A stretch of 29,627 nucleotides of DNA from JBIKLM01 sp044375105. GTDB taxonomy: Bacteria > Planctomycetota > UBA1135 > GCA-002686595. Position numbers and translations under genes: made by a program. Positions 16,832 through 24,569 of the stretch are shown here, one piece after another. Position 1 is the first letter of the stretch. Each line of letters opens with the position of its first letter. The notes beneath the pieces are model-generated. The model was not told where the DNA came from. It saw only the letters and a list, made by a program, of their open reading frames with translations, and did no database searches. The stretch covers positions 1 to 29,627 of the forward strand of contig JBILNK010000035.1 of the NCBI GenBank assembly GCA_044375105.1, read 5' to 3'.

Positions 16832-17619
16832 GGCAGCGTTTCGGTCGGGGCCGGATCGTAGAGCCGGGCCAGCACCAGGGTCAGTTCGAGGCGCAGCTCG
16901 TCGGGCCGATCGCGCTCGGGCGTGGCCTTCAAGCTGTCGATCATCAGGGCGCGCTGGCCCGGGGCCTTGGGCCGCTGGGTGGCGAGCAGCGTGGCAAGCA
17001 CGGCGGCGTTGTCTCCCGAGAGGCGCAGATCGACGTGCGTGCGCTCGAGGGCCCCTTCGCCGCGCCGGCCATACAGGCCGGGATCCAAGCGGATCTTGAG
17101 CTTGTCCAGCCGCGCGATGCCCGCCTCGATGCCGGCCTGGGCCACGCGCTCGATCGCATCCAAGGCCTCCAGCGTGCGCCCGATCTCCTCGGGCCGGGTC
17201 GGCGAGATCTCGGGCAGCCCCAGGCCGGGCTCGATTTCCACGTCGGCGCGGCTGGCGCGCTGCAACAGCTCCTCGCGCACCCGCGCGACGCTGGAGAGGT
17301 AGCTGGCCGGCGTCGGCTTGGCGATCGCGGCGGCCAGCTCCGGCCCGGCGGCGAATTCGACGCGGGCGGCGAATTCGGCGATCGAGCGGCCCAAGGCTTC
17401 GTGGTCCGCTTCCGCGGCGCTGCGGTCGGCGGCGCTGAAGCCGTCGGCCTTCAGACGCTGCAGCTTGGCCCGCTGGCTGGCCAGTTCGCCCTGGCTTCGG
17501 CGCAGGTCGCTGCCCACGGTGCGCGAGAGCACCAGGTTCAGCACCAGGAAGCCCAGCAGGCCGCCGGCGACCTGCAGGACGAAGCGCCGGTTGCGCTGCC
17601 AGTACTGCTCGATGTCCAT
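16828..17619 (-). CDS. GspM/PilO-like inner-membrane platform protein
   Basis: This 263-aa protein has a short cytoplasmic N-terminus (MDIEQYWQRNRRFVLQV), one transmembrane helix (about 13-32), a coiled coil (DLRRSQGELASQRAKLQRLKADG), and a C-terminal alpha/beta part ending RDRPDELRLELTLVLARLYDP, which is the ferredoxin-like layout of PilO and GspM. These proteins pair with PilN or GspL in the inner-membrane assembly platform. The neighbours support this: a GspL-like gene lies upstream and gspG lies downstream. A 292-bp gap separates it from the GspL-like gene, so an internal promoter is possible. The start is the only ATG before the membrane helix; no SD is visible. Its stop overlaps the GTG of the TPR gene. 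Confidence 0.78.
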   Translation of the reverse strand: MDIEQYWQRNRRFVLQVAGGLLGFLVLNLVLSRTVGSDLRRSQGELASQRAKLQRLKADGFSAADRSAAEADHEALGRSIAEFAARVEFAAGPELAAAIAKPTPASYLSSVARVREELLQRASRADVEIEPGLGLPEISPTRPEEIGRTLEALDAIERVAQAGIEAGIARLDKLKIRLDPGLYGRRGEGALERTHVDLRLSGDNAAVLATLLATQRPKAPGQRALMIDSLKATPERDRPDELRLELTLVLARLYDPAPTETLP

Positions 17620-17911
17620 GGGTCGGGGAAGGTTCGGGGGGAAGCGCGAAAGGTGCGGGCGAAAGCGGGCCGGGCTCAGGCCCGTGCAACGCGCGCTCGG
17701 GCGCCTGGGTGTTGGATCGGAGCCGGCGGAAAGTTCGGCCGCGGCCCGCGAGCGCCCGGCGAGCGCGGCCCGCGGGAGGACCCCGCGGCGAGCTGCGCGG
17801 ATCGCGGACTGCCTGGAACCAGCGCGGCTCGGCGCGGGGCCGCGGGGCCGAGGCCGGCCGCGGGCGCGCTCCGGGCGCGGGACCCGCGGCGCGGCGGGCA
17901 GGCCGACGGGC
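17620..17911. other. 292-bp gap inside the pseudopilin operon
   Basis: This is the only long gap in an otherwise tightly packed gene run. No convincing ORF is present. It holds several short GC-rich inverted repeats, such as GGGCTCAGGCCC near 17674. A TTGCAC hexamer on the minus strand could be part of a promoter for the GspM-like gene, but no matching -10 box is clear. Confidence 0.35.
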
Positions 17912-19549
17912 TCACCCGCCCTCCTGGCTGTCCTCGGCCGGCGCGGGCGCATCGCTGCCGAGCAGGGTCAGCCGCAGGCTGAAGCGGGCGCCGTCGGGGG
18001 ACAGGCCCTCGCGCAGGCGCGCCTCGGGCAGATCCGCGCGCAGGGCCTCGACGAAGCGCTGGAACACGGCCGCGTTGGGCTCGATGCCCTCGCTGGCGCT
18101 GCCCTCGAGCACCAGCACCGGCGCGCGCTGGCCCTGCCCGAAGCCGAACTCCTTGTCGGCCACCTGATCGAGGTTCAGGTTGGTCAGCCAGAAGCCGAAC
18201 GGCAAACGGCGCTCGAGCACCTCCAGGGCGCGGGCCAAGGCCTCTCCGGAAAGGGCCATGCGCTCGAGCTCGGCGGCCACCTCGGCGCGGCGGCGATTCT
18301 CTTCGAGCAGCTGGCGGGTCTCGGCGTCCGCGGACTCGGCGGAGCGCACTTCGCGCTTCTCCCGCGCCACATCGGCGCGCACCTCGCCGAGCCGGACGCT
18401 CTGCCGCTGGTAGCCGATGCCCAGGGCGATCAGCAGCACGGCCGCGCCCAGAATCAGGAACAGGGTGCCCTGCAGGAACTCCCGGCGGCGCTTCTCGGCC
18501 GCCGGCAGGATCTGGATCCCGTAGGCCTGATCCCAGGAGCCGGCGGTGGCCAGGCCCAGGGCGATCACCGCCCGCGCCTTGTGGGTTTCGAGCTCGGCGC
18601 GCGCAGGCTCCGCCAGCTTGGTGGTGTCGACCACCAGGAACGGATCGAAGACCTCGCTGGCGCAGGACAGCGCGCGGCCGAGGTAGGCGGCCAAACCGGG
18701 GATCTCGGCGCCCGGGCCGCACACGAACAGCCGGTCTAGATTGAGCTGCCCCAGCTTGATCTGGCTCTTGGCGAACAGGACGGAGCTCTGCAGCAGGCCG
18801 GCCAGTTGCCCGGCGGGCCCCTGGGCGGCCTGGGTGGCGCGCTCGGCGCGGGCATCGGCGAGGCGCGCGCCAGGAGTCAGGTCCACCCGCCCGAGGGCCT
18901 CGCTCGCGGCCGCTGGGCCCAGGCTGGCTTCGAGGGCCTGCTCGAACAGCTCGGTGCCGCCGCCCAGGTTGCGCGCGAAGACCAGGTCCGCGCCGCGCAC
19001 GATCACCAGGTCGATATCGCTGCCGCCGATCGAAGCCAGCAGGACCGTGTCGTCGAGCACCACCCCAAAGCGCAGCCAGGCGTTGTAGAGCGCCACCGCG
19101 TTGGGCGAGAAATGCTCCAGCGGGCCCTTGAGGCCCGCCAAACCGGCGCGGTGGGTCGCCAGCAGGGATTCCTTGGCCAGCGCCAGCAGGACCACGTCCT
19201 CGCCCTCCAATTCGGGCAGATCGGGCAGCACGTTGAAGTCGCCCGAAACCTCGCTTTCGGAGCTGTCGCCGACGCCGGCGATCTCGAAGCGCATCAGCTT
19301 CTCGAGCTGCCAGTCCGGCAAGCGCGGCACCCGGCTGTAGCGCAGGTTGACCTCGCGGCCGGTCACGCCGATGCAGGCGCGCACCAGCGGGAAGCCCGGG
19401 TCCGCGGCCTCCCAGGCCGCTTCCAGGCTCTCCGCGGACTCGCCGGAAAGGCCGAAGTGTGTCACCACGAAGGTGTTGCCCTTGGCGTGTCCCCGCAGGA
19501 ACACCGAGCCCGCGGTCGAGACGTCGATACCGGTCGCTTGGGCGGCCAT
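17912..19549 (-). CDS. GspL-like protein (PilM actin-like domain fused to PilN-like part)
   Basis: This is 545 residues. The N-terminal half (about 1-350) has the ASKHA fold of PilM and cytoplasmic GspL: TGIDVSTAGSVFLRG, then VRACIGVTGREVNLRYSRVP, DDTVLLASIGGSDIDLVIVR, FARNLGGGTELFEQAL and LDRLFVCGPGAEIPGLAAYLG. A transmembrane helix at about 361-379 is followed by a coiled coil (LGEVRADVAREKREVRSAE) and a periplasmic PilN/GspL-like domain (ALEVLERRLPFGFWLTNLNLDQ). GspL anchors the secretion ATPase to the membrane platform. The ATG has a good SD (AGAGGAG, 7 nt upstream) and lies 1 bp after the FHA gene stop. It is longer than the usual 400-residue GspL, mainly in its C-terminal part. Confidence 0.85.
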   Translation of the reverse strand: MAAQATGIDVSTAGSVFLRGHAKGNTFVVTHFGLSGESAESLEAAWEAADPGFPLVRACIGVTGREVNLRYSRVPRLPDWQLEKLMRFEIAGVGDSSESEVSGDFNVLPDLPELEGEDVVLLALAKESLLATHRAGLAGLKGPLEHFSPNAVALYNAWLRFGVVLDDTVLLASIGGSDIDLVIVRGADLVFARNLGGGTELFEQALEASLGPAAASEALGRVDLTPGARLADARAERATQAAQGPAGQLAGLLQSSVLFAKSQIKLGQLNLDRLFVCGPGAEIPGLAAYLGRALSCASEVFDPFLVVDTTKLAEPARAELETHKARAVIALGLATAGSWDQAYGIQILPAAEKRRREFLQGTLFLILGAAVLLIALGIGYQRQSVRLGEVRADVAREKREVRSAESADAETRQLLEENRRRAEVAAELERMALSGEALARALEVLERRLPFGFWLTNLNLDQVADKEFGFGQGQRAPVLVLEGSASEGIEPNAAVFQRFVEALRADLPEARLREGLSPDGARFSLRLTLLGSDAPAPAEDSQEGG

Positions 19550-19550
19550 G

Positions 19551-21833
19551 TCAGCGCTCCTCTGATTGGCTGGGCTGACCCGAGGCCAGGCGTTCGAGTG
19601 TCGCGGCGAGGGGTTCCTGGCCCGCGGCGCGCAGCGCCTCGCGCAGGGTCGGCGCCGACAGGCTGGCGGCCTTCTCGCGCGGGCGCGCCAGCCGCTGGCG
19701 GTCATCTTCGATACGCTCGGCCAGGCGCGCGGCGGCCTCGGCGACCGGATCGATGCGGCCCTCGAAGGGCTGATGGCGGGCGGCCAGCGCCTGGACGCGC
19801 TGGGCGCATTCCCCGTACATGCCATCGAGGCCGAAGAAGGCCGCGCGCTCGAGAGCCTGCTCGATCCGCTCCAGCTCGGCCAAGCCCTCGCTGGAGAGGC
19901 GCGCCAGGTGCGCTTCCGCCTCGGCCACCAGCTCGCGCTCGAAGGGCGCCGTCTCGAGCAGGCGCGCCGAGCGCGCGTAGACCTCCCCGAGACGCCCGGC
20001 GGAAAGCGCCCTGCGAGCCGCGGCGGACTCCACCGCGGCCTGCGCCCGTTCGTCGGCGAACACGCCCTGCAGATCGAAGCGGGGCAGCGGCCCCTCGGCG
20101 GTCACCGCGATCTGGATGCGCTCGCCCACGGGCCGCGCGCGCACCGTGACCGGCCCCGCGAAGCCCAGGCGCAGCAGGTCGAGGTCGCGCCCGATCAGGA
20201 GTTCCCTGAGCCCGCTGCGCTCGAATTGGTCGCCGTGGCTCTGGTAGACCAGGCCTGCGGCCTCGGAAGGCGCTTCGGCCAGGCTGGCCAGCGCCCGCTC
20301 GGTGCGCTCGAGCAGCACCGGCTCGAGCCACAGCTCGAGCCGCTTGGGGTTTTCCGGGAGTGAGATCCCCTGGGCGGTGCCGGGCGGAGAGTCCGTGGCG
20401 GCTCCCAAGGTCAGCGGCAGGTGGGCGGCGCGCGGGTCCGCGTCCGCGCGGGCCGCGAGCCACAGCAGCGGGCGCTCCTGGCGCGCCACCAGCAGCGCCA
20501 GGGGGCCCTCTGGGGCGCCCTCGCCGCGGCGCAGCTCGCCCACGGGCCAGAGCGCGAAGTCGCCCAGGGCCGTGGCCGCCGCCGCCGGGGCGCTGGTCAC
20601 CCGCCAATCGTCGAGCGCCAGCCCGAGGCTCGACTCGGCTTCCCCCGTCGAACCCTTGGGGGGACAGCCGAACAGCCGCGCCTGCACGCGGTCGAAGCCG
20701 GCCAGGGTCGGCAGGGAAAGGTCGATTTCCGAGGCCTGCGGCCCGAGGGCCGCCGCGATCGAGAGCTCGAAGGGCGGGCGGTCCCCGCGGCTCGAGCTAA
20801 ACGCCAGGGACAGGCCGGCCTGCGCTCCTTCCGCTCCCCAGGCGGTCACCTGGGCGCGCAGCAGCGCTCCGGCGGAGACGGGCAGGGGCTTGCTCTCGAC
20901 GCCCGCCCAGGGCCGCTCGCCGCCCGCGTCGGCCCGTTCCCCGCTCACCTCGGCCTCGGCCAGGGGGTCGAGCCCCAAGCCGGTTTGCCCGCTGACCGCG
21001 AAGGAGCGCCCGCGGCCGAAGCGCAGCGGCGCGCTTTCGGTCTCGATCAGCGCGGAGTCGGCCTCGGGCTGCTCGAACGACCACTCGGGGCCCAGCAGAT
21101 TGCCCGCGGGCTCCTCCAACCGGGCGCTCGCTCGGGCCTGGCCCTGCCCATCCCCGCTGCCCATCCACAGGAAGGCGCCGGTGCCCAGGGCCGCCGCGAT
21201 CAGGGCCCCGACGGCGAACAGCGCGCCCCGCCCGCTGGGCAAGCGCGAGACGTCCAGGCGCCCGATGGCGGGGGTCAGCACCTCCGCGGTTTCGGCCGGC
21301 ACGTCTGCCGCGCGGGCCGGCGCGGGCTTGGCCCGGCGCTCCGCCGCCGGGGCCGGGTCCTTCGGTCGGACAGCAGCCGGCATCTCGGCCGGGCGCGGGG
21401 CCTTGGGCGCGGGCTGGGCGGGGACCGCAGGCAGGGCGCGCGCCGGCAGCTCGGGCGCTTCGCCCCCCAGGACGATTTCGTCTTCGAATTCGAGCGCCAA
21501 ACCGCTGCCCGTGGGCTCCGCGGGCAACGGCGCGGCGCCCTCCGCCAGCAGCGTGAACTCCACGTTGCCGAGGCGCAGGGTCTGGCCCGGCTCCAAGCGG
21601 TGCCGCTCGATGCGCTGGCCTTCGATGCGCGTGCCGTTGGTGCTGCCCAGGTCTTCGACGCTCAGCCCGGCCCCCTCCGGCCGCAGCAGGGCATGGCGCC
21701 CCGACACCGACGGATCCTCGAGCACCAGGTCGTTGCCCGGCTTGCGCCCGATCAGCAGCCCCGCCGCGGGCACCGGGACGGTCTGGCCGGCGCGCGGGCC
21801 GTTTTCGAAGCGGAGCGTGTGGGACGGGGGCAT
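19551..21833 (-). CDS. FHA-domain membrane protein with CBM-like extracytoplasmic region
   Basis: This 760-aa protein leads the pseudopilin gene run. Residues 5-97 are a forkhead-associated domain: GRKPGNDLVLEDPSVSGRHALL with Arg30, Ser44 and His47, then DLGSTNGT (62-68). FHA domains bind phosphothreonine and are common partners of Ser/Thr kinases. A Pro/Ala-rich linker leads to one transmembrane helix (about 203-224). Outside, residues about 245-414 look like a CBM4_9 or galactose-binding jelly-roll (GNLLGPEWSFEQPEADSALI, then ALLRAQVTAWG and LGLALDDWRVTS). The C-terminal 180 residues are mostly helical (SAAARRALSAGRLGEVYARSARLLETAPFE). It probably links phospho-signals in the cytoplasm to the envelope assembly, perhaps through a Ser/Thr kinase such as the one at 26977-28050. 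The linkage is inference. Confidence 0.82.
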   Translation of the reverse strand: MPPSHTLRFENGPRAGQTVPVPAAGLLIGRKPGNDLVLEDPSVSGRHALLRPEGAGLSVEDLGSTNGTRIEGQRIERHRLEPGQTLRLGNVEFTLLAEGAAPLPAEPTGSGLALEFEDEIVLGGEAPELPARALPAVPAQPAPKAPRPAEMPAAVRPKDPAPAAERRAKPAPARAADVPAETAEVLTPAIGRLDVSRLPSGRGALFAVGALIAAALGTGAFLWMGSGDGQGQARASARLEEPAGNLLGPEWSFEQPEADSALIETESAPLRFGRGRSFAVSGQTGLGLDPLAEAEVSGERADAGGERPWAGVESKPLPVSAGALLRAQVTAWGAEGAQAGLSLAFSSSRGDRPPFELSIAAALGPQASEIDLSLPTLAGFDRVQARLFGCPPKGSTGEAESSLGLALDDWRVTSAPAAAATALGDFALWPVGELRRGEGAPEGPLALLVARQERPLLWLAARADADPRAAHLPLTLGAATDSPPGTAQGISLPENPKRLELWLEPVLLERTERALASLAEAPSEAAGLVYQSHGDQFERSGLRELLIGRDLDLLRLGFAGPVTVRARPVGERIQIAVTAEGPLPRFDLQGVFADERAQAAVESAAARRALSAGRLGEVYARSARLLETAPFERELVAEAEAHLARLSSEGLAELERIEQALERAAFFGLDGMYGECAQRVQALAARHQPFEGRIDPVAEAAARLAERIEDDRQRLARPREKAASLSAPTLREALRAAGQEPLAATLERLASGQPSQSEER

Positions 21834-21975
21834 GCGCCGGGAGCGGCCGTGAACAGGGGCACTAAGGGGGTGGAGGTCCGAGGTTACGCGGCGCGCGACC
21901 TGCCGGGGCGCTCAGGCTAGACCCCGGGACCGTCCGCCTCAACCGCCCGTGGCCGAAGGCCGAGGCGGCTCCGCC

Positions 21976-21981
21976 TATCCT
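21976..21981 (+). promoter_or_regulatory. Candidate -10 box for rsmE (leaderless arrangement)
   Basis: TATCCT ends exactly 6 nt before the ATG at 21988, which would put transcription start at or beside the start codon. No SD is present, and no clear -35 element is seen. The same spacing recurs in front of the lipoprotein gene at 28275. Confidence 0.35.
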
Positions 21982-21987
21982 GGGTCG

Positions 21988-22758
21988 ATGGATCCGCTGC
22001 CCAGCGAGTTCGCGCGGCTGCCCCGCTTCCTGCTGGCGGGAGCGCCCGAGCGCGGGGCTCCAGCCTGCCTCGAAGAGGGCGAGCTGCACCACGCCACCCG
22101 GGTCCTGCGGCTCGCGCCGGGCGATCGATCCCTGGGCCTGGACGGGCGCGGTCGAGCCTGGCTGCTCGAAGCTGTCCGCGGCCCGGGCCGCCGCGCCGAG
22201 CTCGAGTTCTTGGTGCAATCGCAACCCTGGAGCGAGCCCGCGCCGGGCGCGCCGGGCGCGCCGCTGCCGGAGATCGAGCTGTGTTTCCCCTGGCCGCGCC
22301 CCGGTCGCGAGGAGGCCCTGCTGGAGCGCGCCACCCAGCTCGGGGCAGCGCGCCTGCGACCGCTGCTGTGCGCCCGAACCGGTCCGGAAGACCGCGCCGG
22401 CCGGGCGAGGCGGGCCGAGCGCGTGCTGCTGCAGACGCTCAAGCAGGCGCGGCGCCTCTGGGCGCCGGAGCTGCTCGAGGCGGCGCCGCCCGCTCAGATC
22501 CCGCGTTTTGCGGGCCGCGAGCTGTGCCTCGATCCCCGGGCGGAAACGCCGCTCCTGGTGCAACTATCCGCCCAGCCCCGCGCGCCCCTCAGGCTCTGGA
22601 TCGGCCCGGAGGGCGGCTTCAGCCCCTCCGAAGCGCAGGACCTGGCCGAGCGCGGCGTCGGCAGCGCGCGCCTCGGTCCCTTCGTCCTGCGCATCGAAAC
22701 CGCCGTCGAGGCGGCCCTGGCGGTGGCCGTGGCGGTAGCCGAGAGCGCCGGGCGCTGA
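21988..22758 (+). CDS. rsmE: RsmE, 16S rRNA (uracil-1498-N3)-methyltransferase
   Basis: This 256-aa protein is close to the usual 243-250 residues. RsmE uses S-adenosylmethionine to methylate N3 of U1498 in 16S rRNA. The N-terminal PUA-like domain shows HHATRVLRLAPGD (34-46) and LDGRGRAW. The C-terminal SPOUT methyltransferase domain has the knot motifs WIGPEGGFSPSEA (204-216) and ARLGPFVLRIETAVEAAL (227-244). GREEALLERATQLGA matches the family helix that normally reads K.dr.ew.iqKatELGv. I chose the ATG at 21988 because the upstream in-frame ATG at 21949 adds 13 unrelated residues that overlap a likely promoter. It is divergent from the FHA gene. Confidence 0.93.
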   Translation: MDPLPSEFARLPRFLLAGAPERGAPACLEEGELHHATRVLRLAPGDRSLGLDGRGRAWLLEAVRGPGRRAELEFLVQSQPWSEPAPGAPGAPLPEIELCFPWPRPGREEALLERATQLGAARLRPLLCARTGPEDRAGRARRAERVLLQTLKQARRLWAPELLEAAPPAQIPRFAGRELCLDPRAETPLLVQLSAQPRAPLRLWIGPEGGFSPSEAQDLAERGVGSARLGPFVLRIETAVEAALAVAVAVAESAGR

Positions 22759-22844
22759 CCGATCCGGAGGCGATCGGCTCGGCGGGGCCCCCCCGGGTCG
22801 GCTGCCCTCGCCGGCGCCCCTTCGCTCGCGGCCTCCCCCGGGGC

Positions 22845-22881
22845 AAAAAAGGGAGCCGGCGCCCCCCCGGACGCCGGCTCC
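22845..22881 (-). terminator. Intrinsic terminator (minus strand), copy 1
   Basis: On the minus strand a 10-bp GC stem (GGAGCCGGCG at 22852-22861 pairing with 22872-22881, 10-nt loop) is followed by a run of six T, read as six A at 22845-22850 on the plus strand. The T-run is on the minus-strand side only, so it would stop leftward transcription from the radC side and not rsmE. Confidence 0.6.
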
Positions 22882-22953
22882 ATCACGTCCCAAACCCACT
22901 CGAGGTCGCGCCTGGCCGAGCTGTGGACTCGCCCGGGCGTGCCGGCTTGAGCC
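22845..22953 (-). ncRNA. Candidate small RNA, copy 1
   Basis: This 109-nt minus-strand element matches a second copy at 23036-23141. The conserved parts reach well beyond the terminator hairpin: GGCTC at the 5' side, AGCTCGGCC (22914-22922), and an identical 18-mer GAGTGGGTTTGGGACGTG (22884-22901) just before the hairpin. The translated frames of the two copies do not agree, so a conserved peptide is unlikely. A tandem pair of sRNA genes with identical unpaired segments fits best. The 5' end and promoter are not defined. Confidence 0.4.
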
Positions 22954-23035
22954 GTCCGCGATCTGGGAGCGAACGGGCTCACGGGCATCTTTTTTCCATT
23001 CTTCGGGACGACTGGGAGGGACCGCGCGCCGCACG

Positions 23036-23071
23036 AAAAAGGGAGCCGGCGCCCCCCCGGGCGCCGGCTCC
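23036..23071 (-). terminator. Intrinsic terminator (minus strand), copy 2
   Basis: This is a 13-bp perfect GC stem (23042-23054 with 23059-23071) with a 4-nt loop. On the minus strand it is followed by five T (plus-strand AAAAA at 23036-23040). It is the near-identical partner of the hairpin at 22852-22881. Confidence 0.6.
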
Positions 23072-23141
23072 GAACACGTCCCAAACCCACTCTTGGGGTA
23101 GCGGCCGAGCTTTCGAGCCCCGCGCGCCGCCGCTCTGAGCC
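23036..23141 (-). ncRNA. Candidate small RNA, copy 2
   Basis: This is the 106-nt homologue of the element at 22845-22953, separated from it by 82 bp. It shares the 18-mer (23075-23092), GGCCGAGCT on the plus strand (23103-23111), a TGAGCC end (23136-23141) and the terminator hairpin. The segment between these blocks differs in sequence but has nearly the same length (30 against 31 nt), as expected for a structured or spacer region. Confidence 0.4.
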
Positions 23142-23540
23142 ACCCCCCCCACGGCAGGCGAACGGCGGGGAGCGGAAATGCTTTCCCAAAGGGACGGGTC
23201 TTCCCGCCCCTGAAACGCCCCAGGCTCCGAAATCTAGGCGCCGCACCCGAAAGCCTGAGCCCCGAAGAGGCGGCCGCATCACGAACCGGGCAAGCGAGGG
23301 TCCCCGGGCCTGGCGCGGGCTCCGCCCGCCCCGCGCCCGCCCCCGGCGGGAGGGGAAAAGCCGGCGTCGGAGCACAGCCGAGGCGGTTCGACGGCCCCCG
23401 GGAATGCCCGGACGACGCCCGGCTCTTGGGCGCCCGGCGAGGCGGTGGAGGGACCGCCAGCTCCCGGCGGCGCCGCAGTCCCCGCCCTCGGCAACCGGAT
23501 AGCCCTCTCAGGCCAAAGGCCGCGTCGAGACGCCGGGCTC
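23142..23540. other. 399-bp intergenic region downstream of radC, no gene recognised
   Basis: This is GC-rich DNA with a C8 run near 23142-23150 and several small inverted repeats just after the radC stop (GGCCAAAGGCC near 23511 and GCGTCGAGACGC near 23522), without a T-run. It must contain the promoter of the downstream minus-strand elements if they are independent of radC. I could not match it to a known riboswitch or structural RNA. Confidence 0.4.
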
Positions 23541-24200
23541 TCAGGGGATCCCGTAGCGCTCCTTGATCGAGACGAAGGCGGCGTCGGAGATCACCAGGTG
23601 GTCGAGCAGGGGCACGCCGACGATCTCGCCGACCGCGTGCAGGCGCCGGGTCACCTGGCGATCCTCGGCCGTGGGGGTCGGGTCCCCGCTCGGGTGGTTG
23701 TGGGCCAGGATCAGGGCGCCCGCCGATTCGCGCACGGCCCGGCCGAAGACCTCGCGGGGATGGACCAGGCTGGTGGTCAGGGTGCCTTCGGAGATGCGTT
23801 CGATGCGCTGCAGCCGGTTGCGTCCGTCGAGCAGCGCGACCCAGACCGATTCGCGGGAGCGCCCGCGCAGGTAGGGCGCCAGGGCCGCGTGGGCGCGCTC
23901 GGCGCTGTCGAGCAGCGGCCGGGGGCCGAGGCGCGCGCGCTCGACCTGGCGGCCGAGCTCGAAGGCGGCCGCCAGCCGCAGCCCGCCCGGCTGGGTCAGA
24001 TCGAGGCGCCGGGCGAGCTGCTCCGCATCGAGGGCCGCCAGGGCGGGCAACTCCTGCTGGCGCAGGGGCCGGTCGGACCTCGGCCAGCGGCCGCCGAGCA
24101 GGCGCTGCAGCAGGGGCCACAGGTCCGGCTCGCCGACCTCCGGCCCGCCGACCGCCAGGGAAGCGGGGCCTTCCGACCCCGGGATGAGCAAGGGATCCAT
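23541..24200 (-). CDS. radC: RadC-family (UPF0758) JAMM-domain protein
   Basis: This 219-aa protein matches the family length. The N-terminal helix-hairpin-helix part covers about 25-90 (LWPLLQRLLGGRWPRSDRPLRQQELPALAAL, ending LAAAFELGRQVERARL). The MPN/JAMM domain runs over about 100-219, with VALLDGRNRL, then SLVHPREVFGRAVRESAGALILAHNHPSGDPTPTAED (metal ligands His167, His169 and Asp180), and LLDHLVISDAAFVSIKERYGIP at the C-terminus. The old link of RadC to DNA repair is doubtful and its biochemical activity is unresolved; the fold predicts a zinc hydrolase. The ATG at 24200 was chosen because no in-frame start lies nearer the conserved part; no SD is visible. Two terminator hairpins lie 470-690 bp downstream. 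Confidence 0.93.
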   Translation of the reverse strand: MDPLLIPGSEGPASLAVGGPEVGEPDLWPLLQRLLGGRWPRSDRPLRQQELPALAALDAEQLARRLDLTQPGGLRLAAAFELGRQVERARLGPRPLLDSAERAHAALAPYLRGRSRESVWVALLDGRNRLQRIERISEGTLTTSLVHPREVFGRAVRESAGALILAHNHPSGDPTPTAEDRQVTRRLHAVGEIVGVPLLDHLVISDAAFVSIKERYGIP

Positions 24201-24242
24201 GTCCAAGAAGACCGCGGTCCGGCCGGGGCGTTGCGACCGGGT

Positions 24243-24373
24243 CCGGGAAATCCTGGGGGAATTCTTTGCAAGCTTCTGGCGCCGCGCGGCGACCCCGGGC
24301 ACGGTGCGGCGCACTCCCGGACAAATCTCGGCCACCTCCCGGCGGAGGGAATCCCCGTCCGCCCGGGAAATCC
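24243..24373 (+). repeat. Direct repeat CCGGGAAATCC in the radC / small-peptide intergenic region
   Basis: The 11-mer occurs at 24243-24253 and 24363-24373. The intervening DNA also has a related CCGGACAAATCTC near 24316 and GGGAATCCCC near 24347. The patch is lower in GC than its surroundings. It could be an operator for the divergent radC and small-peptide genes, or chance. Confidence 0.3.
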
Positions 24374-24401
24374 GAGGCCACTCCGGGTTCCCCCCTGGCC
24401 G

Positions 24402-24569
24402 ATGAAGACCCCAAGGCGGACGCTCAGCCAGCGCCCGCACCCCACGATGAGTTCCCTCCTCTCGCTGGCGGCTGCACTCCTGCTCGGCATCTGGCTTGGC
24501 CAGACCGCACTGATCCTCCTCAGCTACCGCGCCGACGTCCAGGCCGAGGACGTCAGCCGTCGCCGCTGA
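24402..24569 (+). CDS. Small membrane peptide (55 aa, or 40 aa from the internal ATG)
   Basis: The frame reads MKTPRRTLSQRPHPT, then MSSLLSLAAALLLGIWLGQT, then ALILLSYRADVQAEDVSRRR. One hydrophobic helix is followed by a charged tail that would face the cytoplasm or periplasm. Codon third positions are about 85% G or C, close to the neighbouring genes, which supports coding. The real start may be the internal ATG at 24447. No homologue is recognised. It is divergent from radC and lies on the opposite strand from the next gene. A stem-loop (GGCACCT/AGGTGCC, 24601-24619) lies 31 bp past the stop but has no T-run. Confidence 0.45.
   Translation: MKTPRRTLSQRPHPTMSSLLSLAAALLLGIWLGQTALILLSYRADVQAEDVSRRR

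Noticed and set aside
23384..23400. tRNA T-loop-like GGTTCGA
   Set aside because: No acceptor stem, anticodon arm or D-loop can be built around it.
23142..23540. Riboswitch or structural RNA (a CTGAGA motif near 23520 recalls the TPP riboswitch)
   Set aside because: The other conserved TPP elements are missing, and the region lies downstream of radC rather than ahead of a thiamine gene.
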